Positions 42,581-51,251 of a stretch of 64,000 nt of DNA are shown here, in pieces. The notes under the pieces were generated by a model, which was not told where the DNA came from, did no database searches, and was given only the letters and a program-made list of their open reading frames with translations. Made by a program: the position numbers and the translations under genes. The stretch comes from Mucilaginibacter sp. OK098 (GTDB lineage: Bacteria; Bacteroidota; Bacteroidia; Sphingobacteriales; Sphingobacteriaceae), in the NCBI RefSeq assembly GCF_900142915.1, contig NZ_FRCM01000005.1, forward strand, positions 434,001-498,000, read 5' to 3'. The number at the start of each line of letters is the position of its first letter. The stretch's first letter is position 1.

Positions 42581-42606
42581 TAGACGGAACGGGACAAATC
42601 TCGAAC
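42581..42606 (-). pseudogene. Remnant of a tRNA 3' end
   Basis: Read on the minus strand it gives GTTCGAGATTTGTCCCG then TTCCGTCTA: a T loop, a broken T stem with about four extra bases, and an acceptor-like end. The rest of the cloverleaf is missing. A 34-codon reading frame crosses it to a stop near 42711, but I do not recognise the product. Confidence 0.4.
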
Positions 42607-42737
42607 TTTTTGAAGGATTTAAAACTAATTGATGACCTGGCTATCAATGTAGACACAGTCTACAAGCATAGTCATACGAAGTTGCAAACGGACAGCTGGC
42701 GTGGAAATTAGTTATTAAAAGTTAATTGCTTGTTTCG

Positions 42738-42815
42738 GGAATGTGGTAGTTCAACTGGTTAGAATACATGTCTGTCACGCATGGGGGTCAAGGGTGTCGA
42801 GTCGCGTCCATTCCG
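42738..42815 (+). pseudogene. Degenerate tRNA-Asp (GTC)
   Basis: GGAATG at 42738 matches CATTCC near 42814. The D arm (TAGTTCAACTGGTTAGAATA) and anticodon arm (CATGT-CTGTCAC-GCATG, anticodon GTC) are kept, but the T arm reads AAGGGTGTCGAGTCGCGT, where the stem does not pair and the loop is altered; the whole is about four bases too long. It is probably a dead tRNA-Asp. The rest of the 529-base gap 42440-42968 holds only the hairpin and the remnant described separately. Confidence 0.6.
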
Positions 42816-42968
42816 CTAATGAAATCTGAAGGTTCTGTAAATGAGGATTTTACAAGGTTTTTTTGTTTTCAAGGGACAGATAATCCTTTTTCTTAAGAAT
42901 TTATTTTGAATACTTAAGATATTTCCTGAAATAGACTGACCGTTTCAGTAATCCTGATCGATAAATTG

Positions 42969-43793
42969 TTAAGCAGGCGTAGCAACACCGGTCATCAAAT
43001 CAACTATGTAGGCCGCTCCTGGGATAAAGGTAACCTTTGCCTTGTGATTGCCTAAATATTGGATAGTGCCATAATAGGTTGTAACCTGGTACGGAACCCT
43101 TGCTTGCGCGACATACACCGTTGTAGTAGTTTTAAAACTTGTGGTACCGGCAGTAATATCAGCCGGGCCTGAAGCAAAGTTTACTCTAAGGCCAACTAAA
43201 TAATAAATAGATGCGGTTGAATTAAAAGAGGGCGCTTCACCGTTCGCACTTTTTACCAGCGAGCTTAGTGAGCCGTCCATAGAAACATACTTATAGGTTT
43301 GATCAAGCGCCTTAACAGCATAATTTTGCGTGATTGCGTAGGTGTCAGTAATCAACACACCACCATGGATTGCCACATTTACCAGGCTGTCGCGAACGAG
43401 ATAACCGTTAACCTGACCAGCATCGCAGGTGTAGGTAAAATGGAAGTTCTCAAAATGCGTTTTAATGGTATCTATGGGGTTTGTTCCGGTTATCGTATTA
43501 TACGTTGTGTCGATAACGGTACCACATAAAGAAACTACGCTGTTAAGTGAAAACTTTTTGTTCGCGGCAAAAGCAGCTTCATGAGGTGAGGTTATGCCTT
43601 TGTTTACATCTGTTCCACCGTATCGTCCGGTAATTGACTTGTAAAATTGCGTACCAATCTGGCTGCTTAGCGTCTTGAAATCAACAGCTTTTGTAGTGTT
43701 ACTTACTGAAGGAACATTTGCCTTTTTACACGACGCATAGAAGAACACGACGGCTAACAGTACAAACAACAGGTGCGTAAAATTTAGTTTCAT
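42969..43793 (-). CDS. Lipoprotein of unknown function
   Basis: A 274-residue protein with a lipoprotein signal (LLFVLLAVVFFYASCKK, Cys22). The mature part is beta-rich with repeated Tyr/Thr strands (VNGYLVRDSLVNVAIHGG, TTVYVAQARVPYQVTTYY) and ends VDLMTGVATPA. No family is recognised. The gene is alone on the minus strand inside the tRNA-bordered segment. Confidence 0.72.
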   Translation of the reverse strand: MKLNFTHLLFVLLAVVFFYASCKKANVPSVSNTTKAVDFKTLSSQIGTQFYKSITGRYGGTDVNKGITSPHEAAFAANKKFSLNSVVSLCGTVIDTTYNTITGTNPIDTIKTHFENFHFTYTCDAGQVNGYLVRDSLVNVAIHGGVLITDTYAITQNYAVKALDQTYKYVSMDGSLSSLVKSANGEAPSFNSTASIYYLVGLRVNFASGPADITAGTTSFKTTTTVYVAQARVPYQVTTYYGTIQYLGNHKAKVTFIPGAAYIVDLMTGVATPA

Positions 43794-43930
43794 ATTAAGC
43801 GTTTTACGGGGTTCGTTTCAATATAGATACAATAGTAGCTCATTTATAGGACATTAAAGCATACTAAGACGGAAAAATGGAAAGAGCCCGCGAAAAATTA
43901 TAGCAGGTCTGGATGCAACGATTGAAAGCC

Positions 43931-43972
43931 CCGCTGTCCGAAGTTTAAAAACTCGGATGGCTATGCCGGTAG
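43931..43972 (-). repeat. Stable-RNA tail repeat, copy C
   Basis: CCGCTGTCCGAAGTTT, then ACTCGGAT and CTATGCCGGTAG. It lies downstream of the second initiator tRNA (minus orientation), at the same relative place as copy B to the first. An imperfect AAAAGTC/GACTTTT hairpin (43995-44026) lies between it and the tRNA. Confidence 0.7.
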
Positions 43973-44037
43973 TCTGAAGACTAAACCAAATGAAAAAAGT
44001 CCTCAGACTTGCGACTAAAGACTTTTAACTTACCTTG

Positions 44038-44110
<73 letters not shown>

Positions 44111-44212
44111 CTGTTTTTATTGGTTACGATCCGCTTCATTACTTCGAAAAGGGCCTCTTTTATTTGATTTACGTCCGGTGTTGCCTCACCGCATTATTAC
44201 TGTTATTAAATA

Positions 44213-44244
44213 AAAAACCTTTAGTAAATTTACTAAAGGTTTTT
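44213..44244. terminator. Perfect 16-base-arm terminator between tRNA copies 2 and 3
   Basis: AAAAACCTTTAGTAAA is followed directly by its reverse complement ending GGTTTTT. It lies four bases beyond the 3' end of tRNA copy 3 and should end that transcript. Confidence 0.85.
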
Positions 44245-44247
44245 CGG

Positions 44248-44320
<73 letters not shown>

Positions 44321-44404
44321 CTGTATTTTATATGTTGCGATCCGATCATAACTTCGGAAAGTTGCTTCCAATTAGCTAAAAATGCATTTTGCACTCCGTT
44401 TTAA

Positions 44405-44443
44405 TTGGACTGCAAAGATATAATTCGTTTCTTTGCAGTCCAA
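44405..44443. promoter_or_regulatory. 14-base inverted repeat with back-to-back -7 boxes, upstream of era
   Basis: TTGGACTGCAAAGA (44405-44418) and its exact reverse complement (44430-44443) enclose 11 bases. TATCTTTG reads outward on the minus strand and TTTCTTTG on the plus strand, each in one arm, so the palindrome may simply be two mirrored promoters serving tRNA and era, or an operator over both. Confidence 0.5.
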
Positions 44444-44465
44444 ATATTATTTTAATTATTTTTCT

Positions 44466-45341
44466 ATGGCGCATAAGGCAGGTTTCGTGAGTATAATTGG
44501 TAAGCCCAACGCAGGCAAATCAACCCTTATGAATGCCCTTGTTGGTGAAAAAATGTCAATCATCACCCCCAAGGCACAAACAACAAGGCATCGTATATTG
44601 GGTATTGTCAATGATGAGGACTACCAGATTGTATTTTCAGACACCCCCGGTGTTATTAAACCACACTATGCCCTGCACGAAAGTATGATGCACCAGGTAG
44701 ACGGCTCCATAGTTGATGCCGACCTGATTTTGCTGGTAACCGATATTTATGAGGAATATGATGAGGCCGATGTGCTGAAAAAACTGGAGGGCACACAGGC
44801 GCCGGTTGCTGTGTTGATTAATAAAGTTGACCAGAGTGACGAGGAAACTGTAAAAGCCAAGGTTGAATTTTGGGAAGAGAAGCTGAAGCCTAAAGCAATT
44901 TTTGCCATATCAGCTTTAAAGGATTATAATGTGCTTGCTGTTATGAACTTTGTAATTGAGCACCTGCCCGAGCATGCCGCCTATTACGAAAAGGATGCGC
45001 TGACTGACCGTAACGACCGGTTTTTTGCATCGGAAATGATAAGGGCGCAGATCTTTAAACAGTACAAAAAAGAGATCCCTTATAGTACCGAGGTTATAGT
45101 TACTGCTTTTGTTGAAGGTGAAAAGCTGCACCGCATCAGCGCTGAAATTATAGTAGAGCGCGATTCGCAGAAAAATATAATTATAGGCAAAGGCGGCGAA
45201 ATGCTTAAAATAGTGGGTACCTATGCCCGCAGGGATATGGAAGATTTTTTCCAGAAAAAGGTCTTTTTAGAGATGTTTGTAAAAGTTATCCCCGATTGGC
45301 GCAGCAAGAAAAATTACCTGAAAAAATTTGGGTACGAATAA
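44466..45341 (+). CDS. era: GTPase Era, 30S subunit maturation
   Basis: This 291-residue protein starts at ATG 44466 (MAHKAGFVSIIGKPNAGKS). The G1 box is GKPNAGKS (12-19), with TTRH-type G2, DTPG (G3) and NKVD (G4). The C-terminal KH domain includes IVERDSQKNIIIGKGGEMLK. Era binds the 3' end of 16S rRNA during small-subunit assembly at the membrane. The upstream TTA-type extension to 44433 crosses the palindrome and is rejected. It is followed by der, another ribosome-assembly GTPase, after a repeat-filled gap. Confidence 0.98.
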   Translation: MAHKAGFVSIIGKPNAGKSTLMNALVGEKMSIITPKAQTTRHRILGIVNDEDYQIVFSDTPGVIKPHYALHESMMHQVDGSIVDADLILLVTDIYEEYDEADVLKKLEGTQAPVAVLINKVDQSDEETVKAKVEFWEEKLKPKAIFAISALKDYNVLAVMNFVIEHLPEHAAYYEKDALTDRNDRFFASEMIRAQIFKQYKKEIPYSTEVIVTAFVEGEKLHRISAEIIVERDSQKNIIIGKGGEMLKIVGTYARRDMEDFFQKKVFLEMFVKVIPDWRSKKNYLKKFGYE

Positions 45342-45515
45342 GAGAGAGTCAGGAATCAAGAGAACAAGAATCAAGATTTAAGACTGGTAAGAAAGAGTCG
45401 GGAATCAAGAGAACAAGAATCTGGATTTAAGACAAAAATTTAATAAATACATATTAGGGTTAAGTAAAAAGTGCAGGAAAGCTAATTGCAGCTATCTTTA
45501 TTCTTGTTTTCTTGA
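45340..45515. repeat. Direct and mirrored repeats in the era-der gap
   Basis: A 45-base unit (45340-45384) recurs at 45389-45433 with four changes, built from words like GAATCAAGAGAACAAGAATC. A mirrored word (ATTCTTGTTTTCTTGA, 45500-45515) then pairs with 45405-45420 with one mismatch. The first unit starts inside the era stop codon. Confidence 0.75.
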
Positions 45516-45535
45516 CTCTTGAATCTAATAATAAA

Positions 45536-46837
45536 ATGAGCAATATAGTAGCCATAGTGGGCAGGCCCAACGTAGGCAAATCAACTTTATATAACCGTTT
45601 AACCGAAACCCGCAAGGCTATTGTTGATGACTTTAGCGGCGTAACCCGCGACAGGCATTATGGTGTTTCTGAGTGGATCGGTCGCCAGTTTACCGTAATT
45701 GATACGGGTGGTTATGTTGCCAATTCTGTTGATGTGTTTGAAGCCGCGATCCGCGAGCAGGTAATAATTGCCATTGAAGAGGCAACCGTAATTTTATTTA
45801 TGGTTGATGTAACTACCGGCATTACCGACCTTGATGATGAAATAGCCAACATACTTCGCAAAGGCAAAAAGCCTGTGTTTGTAGTGGTAAACAAGCTGGA
45901 TAACAACCAGCAGCTGGCTGATTCAATGGTATTTTACAGCCTGGGACTTGGTGAGCTTTACAATATTTCATCAATGACCGGTTCTGGTACTGGCGAATTA
46001 CTGGATGAGGTAGTTAAGCATTTTGATGATGAGCCGCTTGAAGAAAATCAACTGCCTAAATATGCCATTATAGGCCGGCCTAATGTAGGTAAATCATCTA
46101 TCATTAATTCACTGATAGGGACTGACCGTAATATTGTTACACCCATTGCAGGTACCACCCGCGATTCTATCCACATCCATTACAACCAGTATGGGCATGA
46201 TTTTATGCTGATCGATACTGCCGGGATGCGGAAAAAAACAAAAGTTAAAGAGAACATCGAATTTTACTCGGTAATGCGTACCATAAAGGCGCTGGAAGAA
46301 GCTGATGTAGTGATATTAATGATTGATGCTGTTGAAGGGATCGAATCGCAAGATATCAATATCTTCCACCTTGCCGAGAAGAATAAAAAGGGTGTGGTGA
46401 TAGTAGTGAACAAGTGGGACCTTATTGAAAAAAACAACAAAACCATTAAAGTTTTTGAAGAGCAGATAAAAGATAAAATAGCACCGTTTACCGATGTGCC
46501 TATTGTATTTACATCTGTTACTGAAAAGCAAAGGGTTTTAAAAGTAATTGAAACAGCAAACACCGTTTATCAAAACAAGATCAGGAAGATCCCAACCTCT
46601 AAGCTTAACGAAATTATGCTTCCTATTATTGAAGCTTATCCACCGCCATCAATAAAAGGTAAATACGTTAAGATAAAATACATTACACAAATAGCAGGTA
46701 CATCACCCATGTTTGCGTTCTTCTGTAATTTACCTCAATACGTAAAAGAGCCTTATTACCGCTTTATAGAAAATAAGATCAGGGAAAACTTTGATTTTAA
46801 CGGCGCGCCGGTACAGGTGTGGTTTAGGCAGAAGTAG
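45536..46837 (+). CDS. der: GTPase Der (EngA), 50S subunit assembly
   Basis: This 433-residue protein starts at ATG 45536 (MSNIVAIVGRPNVGKSTL). Two tandem G domains are seen: GRPNVGKS near 8-15 with DTGG and NKLD, and GRPNVGKS near 183 with DTAG and NKWD. A KH-like C-terminal domain ends VQVWFRQK. Der is needed for large-subunit maturation. The upstream TTG at 45512 lies in the mirrored repeat and is not used here. Confidence 0.98.
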   Translation: MSNIVAIVGRPNVGKSTLYNRLTETRKAIVDDFSGVTRDRHYGVSEWIGRQFTVIDTGGYVANSVDVFEAAIREQVIIAIEEATVILFMVDVTTGITDLDDEIANILRKGKKPVFVVVNKLDNNQQLADSMVFYSLGLGELYNISSMTGSGTGELLDEVVKHFDDEPLEENQLPKYAIIGRPNVGKSSIINSLIGTDRNIVTPIAGTTRDSIHIHYNQYGHDFMLIDTAGMRKKTKVKENIEFYSVMRTIKALEEADVVILMIDAVEGIESQDINIFHLAEKNKKGVVIVVNKWDLIEKNNKTIKVFEEQIKDKIAPFTDVPIVFTSVTEKQRVLKVIETANTVYQNKIRKIPTSKLNEIMLPIIEAYPPPSIKGKYVKIKYITQIAGTSPMFAFFCNLPQYVKEPYYRFIENKIRENFDFNGAPVQVWFRQK

Positions 46838-46842
46838 GGGGG

Positions 46843-46998
46843 GATTTCGGATGTGCAAATGTGCGGATGATGTTAAGATGCTTTAGTGATGGGAGTTATT
46901 TTACATCCTGATTTAAATCCGTTAGGTATTAATTCTTTCATCCGCACATCCGAAATTTGCACATCTGACTTCATTCGCACATCTGCACATCCGAAATC
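46843..46998. repeat. Mirrored TGTGCGGATG-word repeats between der and the protease gene
   Basis: The left run (46843-46870, GATTTCGGATGTGCAAATG then GTGCGGATGA) is matched in reverse by a longer run at 46939-46998 that contains the same words with inserted copies. It sits between convergent genes and could form a long imperfect hairpin. Confidence 0.7.
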
Positions 46999-47005
46999 CG
47001 CACAT

Positions 47006-48601
47006 CTACTTCACCGCTTCAATCGCTTTCACCAGCGTATTATCATCACTGTTGATAGCTTCAAAATAAGCATTGTCGCCCCATTTAAAGCGGGCAGCGC
47101 TGGCCTTAAGCATTGATTTTATGGTTGGTTTAGAGATTAGCAGTTCCTGCGAATTTATTTCCTTAATGGTTTGAGAGGCATACATGATAAATTTATCAAG
47201 ATCATCATCGTTAACACTATATTGTTTTATAAAAGCTTCAGCCGAATTAAATTTGTTTAGTTGCGGTTGCAGCTTATCAATGGTATATGCTGTAAATAAC
47301 TGCTGATCGCTCAATTGCTGCAAAAGGTAAGTGTTCTGGGTGGTATCAGCCGGTACAAAAATATCGGGCATTATGCCACCGCCGCTAAAAACTTTGCGAC
47401 CGCTTAAGGTATGATAGGGCGATGGCTTTTTAAAAATGCTGTCGTTAAGGTTGCTTTGGGCTGAGAATAGTTCCCCTTTTCGCATCCTTTCGGTAATTTC
47501 ATTGTGATAGCTGTCGATCCCTGCTTTGTACGATTTCTGGATAGACCGGCCCGAAGGTGTATAATACCTCGCAATGGTTAAGTTAACGGCCGACCCATCG
47601 TTAAAAGCAAATTGCTGCTGAACCAGGCCCTTGCCAAATGAGCGGCGGCCAACAATAACAGCCCTGTCAAGATCCTGCAGGGCGCCTGCCAGGATCTCGC
47701 TGGCGGATGCGGAATACTCATCAATTAGCACCGCTAGTTTACCATCCTGGAAAGTACCGGAATCAGTAGCAAAATAATCCCGGCGTTCTTCATGAATACC
47801 CTGGGTATAAACAATAAGCTTACCTTTTTTCAAAAATTCGTCTGCAAGCGCTGTTGCTGTATTCAGGTAGCCACCGCCATTTTCGCGCAGGTCAAGCACC
47901 AGTTTTTGCATGCCCTTTGTTTTGAGTTTACTTAAAGCTTCACGAAAATCAGCATCAGTAGTTAAAGCAAATTTGCTGATCTTAATATAACCAACATCCG
48001 GCGCAGCCATGTACGATGCATCAAGGCTGCTTGTACTAACATAGCCTCTTTTTAAGGTGTATTGCTTTATGGTTGCTGAATTTGGATTGAGAACGGCAAC
48101 AAGTAATGCCGAATTTTTTTCGCCCCTTAAAGTTTTGTTTACGCGCTGAACCGTAAGATGAGTGCCCGAAAACCTTTTATTGTTTACATTAATGATCTTA
48201 TCGCCGGTAATTAAACCTGCGTTTGCAGCTGGTCCGCCGGGATAAATTTGGGTGATCACAAGTGTATCACGGAGTAACTGGTATTCCAGGCCTATCCCTG
48301 TAAAGCCACCGGCAAGGCCTTCATTTATGGTTGTTGCCTTTTGTTCAGGCAAATAAAGGGAATGCGGATCAAGGTTTTGCAGCATAGTATTAACGGTAGC
48401 ACCTTCAACACTGTCGACATTTACAGAATCGACATAATTTTGCTTTACAAGAGAAAGAACCTTGGAGATCTTATCGTTTTCTTCTAATGAAAAACCTAAA
48501 CTTTGGTTCATCAGGCTGCGGTTACTGATAAATATGCCGATAGTTATACCCAGCAACACCAATACCATCGTCCTGAAAATTATACCAGCAGCTCTCTTCA
48601 T
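47006..48601 (-). CDS. C-terminal processing peptidase (S41, CtpA-like)
   Basis: Start at ATG 48601 (MKRAAGIIFRTMVLVLLGI), giving 531 residues with one N-terminal membrane anchor. A PDZ domain follows (about 85-175, GGFTGIGLEYQLL to KRGY) and then the S41 catalytic region: LVLDLRENGGGYLNTA, the nucleophile Ser in DEYSASASEILAGAL, and the Lys in GRRSFGKGLVQQQF. It trims C-termini of envelope proteins. The last 150 residues are helical and may bind an adaptor. Confidence 0.94.
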   Translation of the reverse strand: MKRAAGIIFRTMVLVLLGITIGIFISNRSLMNQSLGFSLEENDKISKVLSLVKQNYVDSVNVDSVEGATVNTMLQNLDPHSLYLPEQKATTINEGLAGGFTGIGLEYQLLRDTLVITQIYPGGPAANAGLITGDKIINVNNKRFSGTHLTVQRVNKTLRGEKNSALLVAVLNPNSATIKQYTLKRGYVSTSSLDASYMAAPDVGYIKISKFALTTDADFREALSKLKTKGMQKLVLDLRENGGGYLNTATALADEFLKKGKLIVYTQGIHEERRDYFATDSGTFQDGKLAVLIDEYSASASEILAGALQDLDRAVIVGRRSFGKGLVQQQFAFNDGSAVNLTIARYYTPSGRSIQKSYKAGIDSYHNEITERMRKGELFSAQSNLNDSIFKKPSPYHTLSGRKVFSGGGIMPDIFVPADTTQNTYLLQQLSDQQLFTAYTIDKLQPQLNKFNSAEAFIKQYSVNDDDLDKFIMYASQTIKEINSQELLISKPTIKSMLKASAARFKWGDNAYFEAINSDDNTLVKAIEAVK

Positions 48602-48639
48602 ACCTTTCTTAATTATTGCAAAGTTAGTTAAATACAAGG

Positions 48640-48734
48640 AGATATGAGACTTGGGATATGAGATTTGAGACTATAGTTTTATTTTTTTATCTCACATCTC
48701 ACATCTTAAATCTCACATCTTTACCTCACATCTT
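48640..48734. repeat. Mirrored GAGATATGAG-word repeats upstream of murQ
   Basis: GAGATATGAGAC and GGATATGAGATTTGAGAC on the left (48640-48671) face ATCTCACATC words on the right (48689-48734). It fills the gap between the divergent protease and murQ genes. Confidence 0.65.
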
Positions 48735-48760
48735 TCAATATTTTTCCCCAATTTTGTTAA

Positions 48761-49567
48761 ATGGAAACCACAACCGAAAAGGAGTCGCGTTATAATAACC
48801 TGGAGCAAATGCCGGTATTGGAGATCCTTGAAAATATAAACAAGGAAGATCAAACTGTTCCGTTGGCTGTGGCAAAGGCCTTACCACAAATTGAAAAGCT
48901 GGCTACAATAACGGCCACTAAAATGAAGGAAGGTGGCCGGTTGTTCTACATAGGCGCCGGAACAAGCGGCAGGTTAGGGGTAGTTGATGCTTCGGAATGT
49001 CCGCCTACATTTGGTGTGCCGTTTGATGAAGTAGTAGGAATAATAGCGGGAGGGGACTTCGCCATTCGCAAAGCTGTTGAATATGCCGAGGATGATGCCG
49101 AACAGGCATGGGTTGACCTGGCAACATATAACATTAATGAAAAAGATGTGCTGGTAGGCATAGCGGCATCAGGCACTACACCTTATGTTATTGGCGGCTT
49201 AAAAAAGGCAAATGAACATAATATTGTTACAGGCTGTATTGTTTGTAATGCGGGCAGCCCGGTTGCAGCTGAAGCAAAATACCCTGTTGAAGTAGTTACC
49301 GGCCCTGAATTTTTAACAGGATCAACCCGGATGAAGGCAGGGACAGCACAGAAGCTGGTTTTAAATATGTTAAGCACCTGCGTAATGATCAGGATTGGCA
49401 AAGTAAAGGGCAATAAAATGGTTGATATGCAATTAACCAATAATAAGCTTGTTGACCGCGGCACCAGGATGGTGATGAACGAAACGGGTTTAGACGAAAA
49501 AACAGCAGGCGATCTGCTGAAAAAATACGGAAGCGTTAGGAAAGCTGTGGAGAGCATTAAGAATTGA
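48761..49567 (+). CDS. murQ: N-acetylmuramic acid 6-phosphate etherase
   Basis: The 268-residue SIS-domain enzyme removes lactate from MurNAc-6-phosphate to give GlcNAc-6-phosphate in cell-wall recycling. Diagnostic blocks are GAGTSGRLGVVDASECPPTFG at about 65-85 (20-residue core GAGTSGRLGVVDASECPPTF), GIIAGGD, the AASGTTPYVIGGL loop and GPEFLTGSTRMKAGTAQK. The length is short of the 300 residues of many MurQ proteins, mainly at the C-terminus, as is usual in this phylum. No kinase or transporter of the pathway is nearby. Confidence 0.96.
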   Translation: METTTEKESRYNNLEQMPVLEILENINKEDQTVPLAVAKALPQIEKLATITATKMKEGGRLFYIGAGTSGRLGVVDASECPPTFGVPFDEVVGIIAGGDFAIRKAVEYAEDDAEQAWVDLATYNINEKDVLVGIAASGTTPYVIGGLKKANEHNIVTGCIVCNAGSPVAAEAKYPVEVVTGPEFLTGSTRMKAGTAQKLVLNMLSTCVMIRIGKVKGNKMVDMQLTNNKLVDRGTRMVMNETGLDEKTAGDLLKKYGSVRKAVESIKN

Positions 49568-49748
49568 TGTGCGGATGCGTGAATATGCAGATGTGCGGAT
49601 TAAAAAAGATGTGCAGATGTGCGAATATGCAAATGTGCGGATGATTAATTTGACTGCTTAAAATAGAGAATGATTGTTTATGGATAGGGATAAGCAAATG
49701 TTGCCGGATGCGAAGCTGAATTCGCACATCCGCACATCTGCACATTGG
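49566..49748. repeat. Mirrored TGTGCGGATG-word repeats after murQ
   Basis: A run of GATGTGCGGAT and GATGTGCAGATGTGCGAAT words (49566-49644) faces a reverse run (TTCGCACATCCGCACATC, 49721-49748). The words are the same as in the block at 46843-46998. Confidence 0.7.
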
Positions 49749-49762
49749 AAATTAGAAAGAAC

Positions 49763-50329
49763 ATGCACGAGATAGAACCATATTATAAATGGCGGGATGA
49801 TTATGTTGCAGCAGAGGATGAATATTCTCCTTTTTATGCAACGCAGTATAATGAGTTTGAGTTTGATAAACAGATCTATAATTACCTGTTACACCCGCAA
49901 TGGGACTCATTCGGCTCAAATACTTTATACATGAAGGTGTTATTTGCCGACTATGAAAAAGGGTATTCCATTATTGAATTTATAGGCGAGTGGAATGATG
50001 CCATCAACAATGATATTATGCTGATGAAGCGCGAGATCATTGAGCTGATGATAGACAACGGTATTAACCATTTTATTTTGATAGGCGAGAATGTGCTGAA
50101 CTTTCACTCATCTGACGACTGCTATTATGAAGAATGGTTCCAGGATGTAGAGGATGGCTGGATAGCCGGAATAAATTTCAGGGATCATGTGATAGAGGAA
50201 TTTAAACGGAATAACATTGACTACTATATCAACTTCGGCGGCGCCTTGGATGACCTTGGCTGGCGATCATTAAAACCTATCCAGGTGTTTAAAAAAGTTG
50301 AAGAACAACTGACGAAGAGGCTGAGTTGA
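49763..50329 (+). CDS. Conserved acidic protein of unknown function
   Basis: Start at ATG 49763 (MHEIEPYYKWRDDYVAAEDE); an upstream ATG at 49745 lies in repeat sequence. The 188-residue product is acidic and soluble, with an alpha/beta core (SNTLYMKVLFADYEKGYSI, NHFILIGENVLNFHSSDD) and IDYYINFGGALDDLGWRSL. No family is recognised. Its position after murQ is suggestive only. Confidence 0.75.
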   Translation: MHEIEPYYKWRDDYVAAEDEYSPFYATQYNEFEFDKQIYNYLLHPQWDSFGSNTLYMKVLFADYEKGYSIIEFIGEWNDAINNDIMLMKREIIELMIDNGINHFILIGENVLNFHSSDDCYYEEWFQDVEDGWIAGINFRDHVIEEFKRNNIDYYINFGGALDDLGWRSLKPIQVFKKVEEQLTKRLS

Positions 50330-50386
50330 GAAAAGTCGGGAAAGTCCGGAAGTCAGTAAAGTCCGAAAGAAGGAAAATAGGAAGCT

Positions 50387-50419
50387 AGACTTACGAAGTT
50401 TTCAAAACTTCGTAAGTCT
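50387..50419. terminator. Perfect 16-base-arm palindrome, ACGAAGTT family
   Basis: AGACTTACGAAGTTTT, one C, then the exact reverse complement. It lies between convergent genes and could end both. A related palindrome is at 61814-61846. Confidence 0.75.
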
Positions 50420-50429
50420 CTTGCCATAA

Positions 50430-51107
50430 CTAAAATTTCTGTGCTTTAGCCGCATTTTCAATCTCCGGGAGGTCCTTTTTATAAGCCTCAACATCCCAGG
50501 CCAGGTTGAACAATTTAGCATAATCGGCAATGGGTTGCAGGCCCATGGTTTTGCGCCTTTCATCTACGTGGTCGGGGTCAGCAATAGGGTAGAAGCACAT
50601 TTTTCCGGTTGATTTATTTCTGAATACCTGGCTGCCGTAGATTTGATTTTTGCCTTCGCGCATATTTACACGGTCTTCCAACAATGCCAAATTGCTTGAC
50701 AAGGTTTTGCCATCTTTTACCGCTGTTCTTATCATTGGCAAATATTTTTGCTGAGTGGCAAGGTTGGCATGCTGGATCACTAAAAACAATGCCTGGCTAC
50801 CGTTCATGCCCACATCCTGCGGTCCAAGCCAGCCATATTTGTCAATAATTTGCGTTACTTTAATTATATTCAGGCTATCAGCAATATGGGCTGCTTTTAT
50901 AGCTGAATCAACCTTGGCTGCTGTGGCTTTGGCTTTTGAAAGGTCCTGTGCCCTATACCTGCTGCCCTGGTCAGCTTTGTAAATAGTATCAAGTACGAGC
51001 ATTAAAGGGTTATTTAATTTGCTGCTGTCAATCGTGAAAGTATTTACCTGTGCAAATGCTGTTGTGGCTAAAAATGTCAGGGAAAGCGCTAAAAAGGTGT
51101 GTCTCAT
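50430..51107 (-). CDS. Exported DUF6624-like protein
   Basis: A 225-residue protein with a signal peptide (MRHTFLALSLTFLATTAFAQ). The conserved-looking part is IIDKYGWLGPQDVGMNGSQ, LFLVIQHANLATQQKYLP and LLEDRVNMREGKNQIYGSQ, the order of the DUF6624 family. Family role is unknown; the His and Asp residues hint at a helical enzyme or binding fold. Confidence 0.85.
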   Translation of the reverse strand: MRHTFLALSLTFLATTAFAQVNTFTIDSSKLNNPLMLVLDTIYKADQGSRYRAQDLSKAKATAAKVDSAIKAAHIADSLNIIKVTQIIDKYGWLGPQDVGMNGSQALFLVIQHANLATQQKYLPMIRTAVKDGKTLSSNLALLEDRVNMREGKNQIYGSQVFRNKSTGKMCFYPIADPDHVDERRKTMGLQPIADYAKLFNLAWDVEAYKKDLPEIENAAKAQKF

Positions 51108-51251
51108 TAGTGTTTAGGATGATTTATTTGTTTTAGATCAAATAAAACGATTGATGTTACCGTTAATTGTTAAACTAAACTATTTCTTAAAATACTCGTC
51201 TAAATCCCGAATCTATATTTAAATTTGAATAATAAATTTTTTAATAAAAAA

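Noticed and set aside
42738..42815. Functional tRNA-Asp
   Set aside because: The T arm cannot pair and the total length is about four bases too great.
36749..43930. Integrative element with its own integrase
   Set aside because: No integrase, recombinase, relaxase or phage gene is visible between the tRNA units, so only a passive or decayed island can be argued.
46886..47116. Plus-strand frame of 76 codons in the der to protease gap
   Set aside because: It is made of the mirrored repeat words and the antisense of the protease 3' end.
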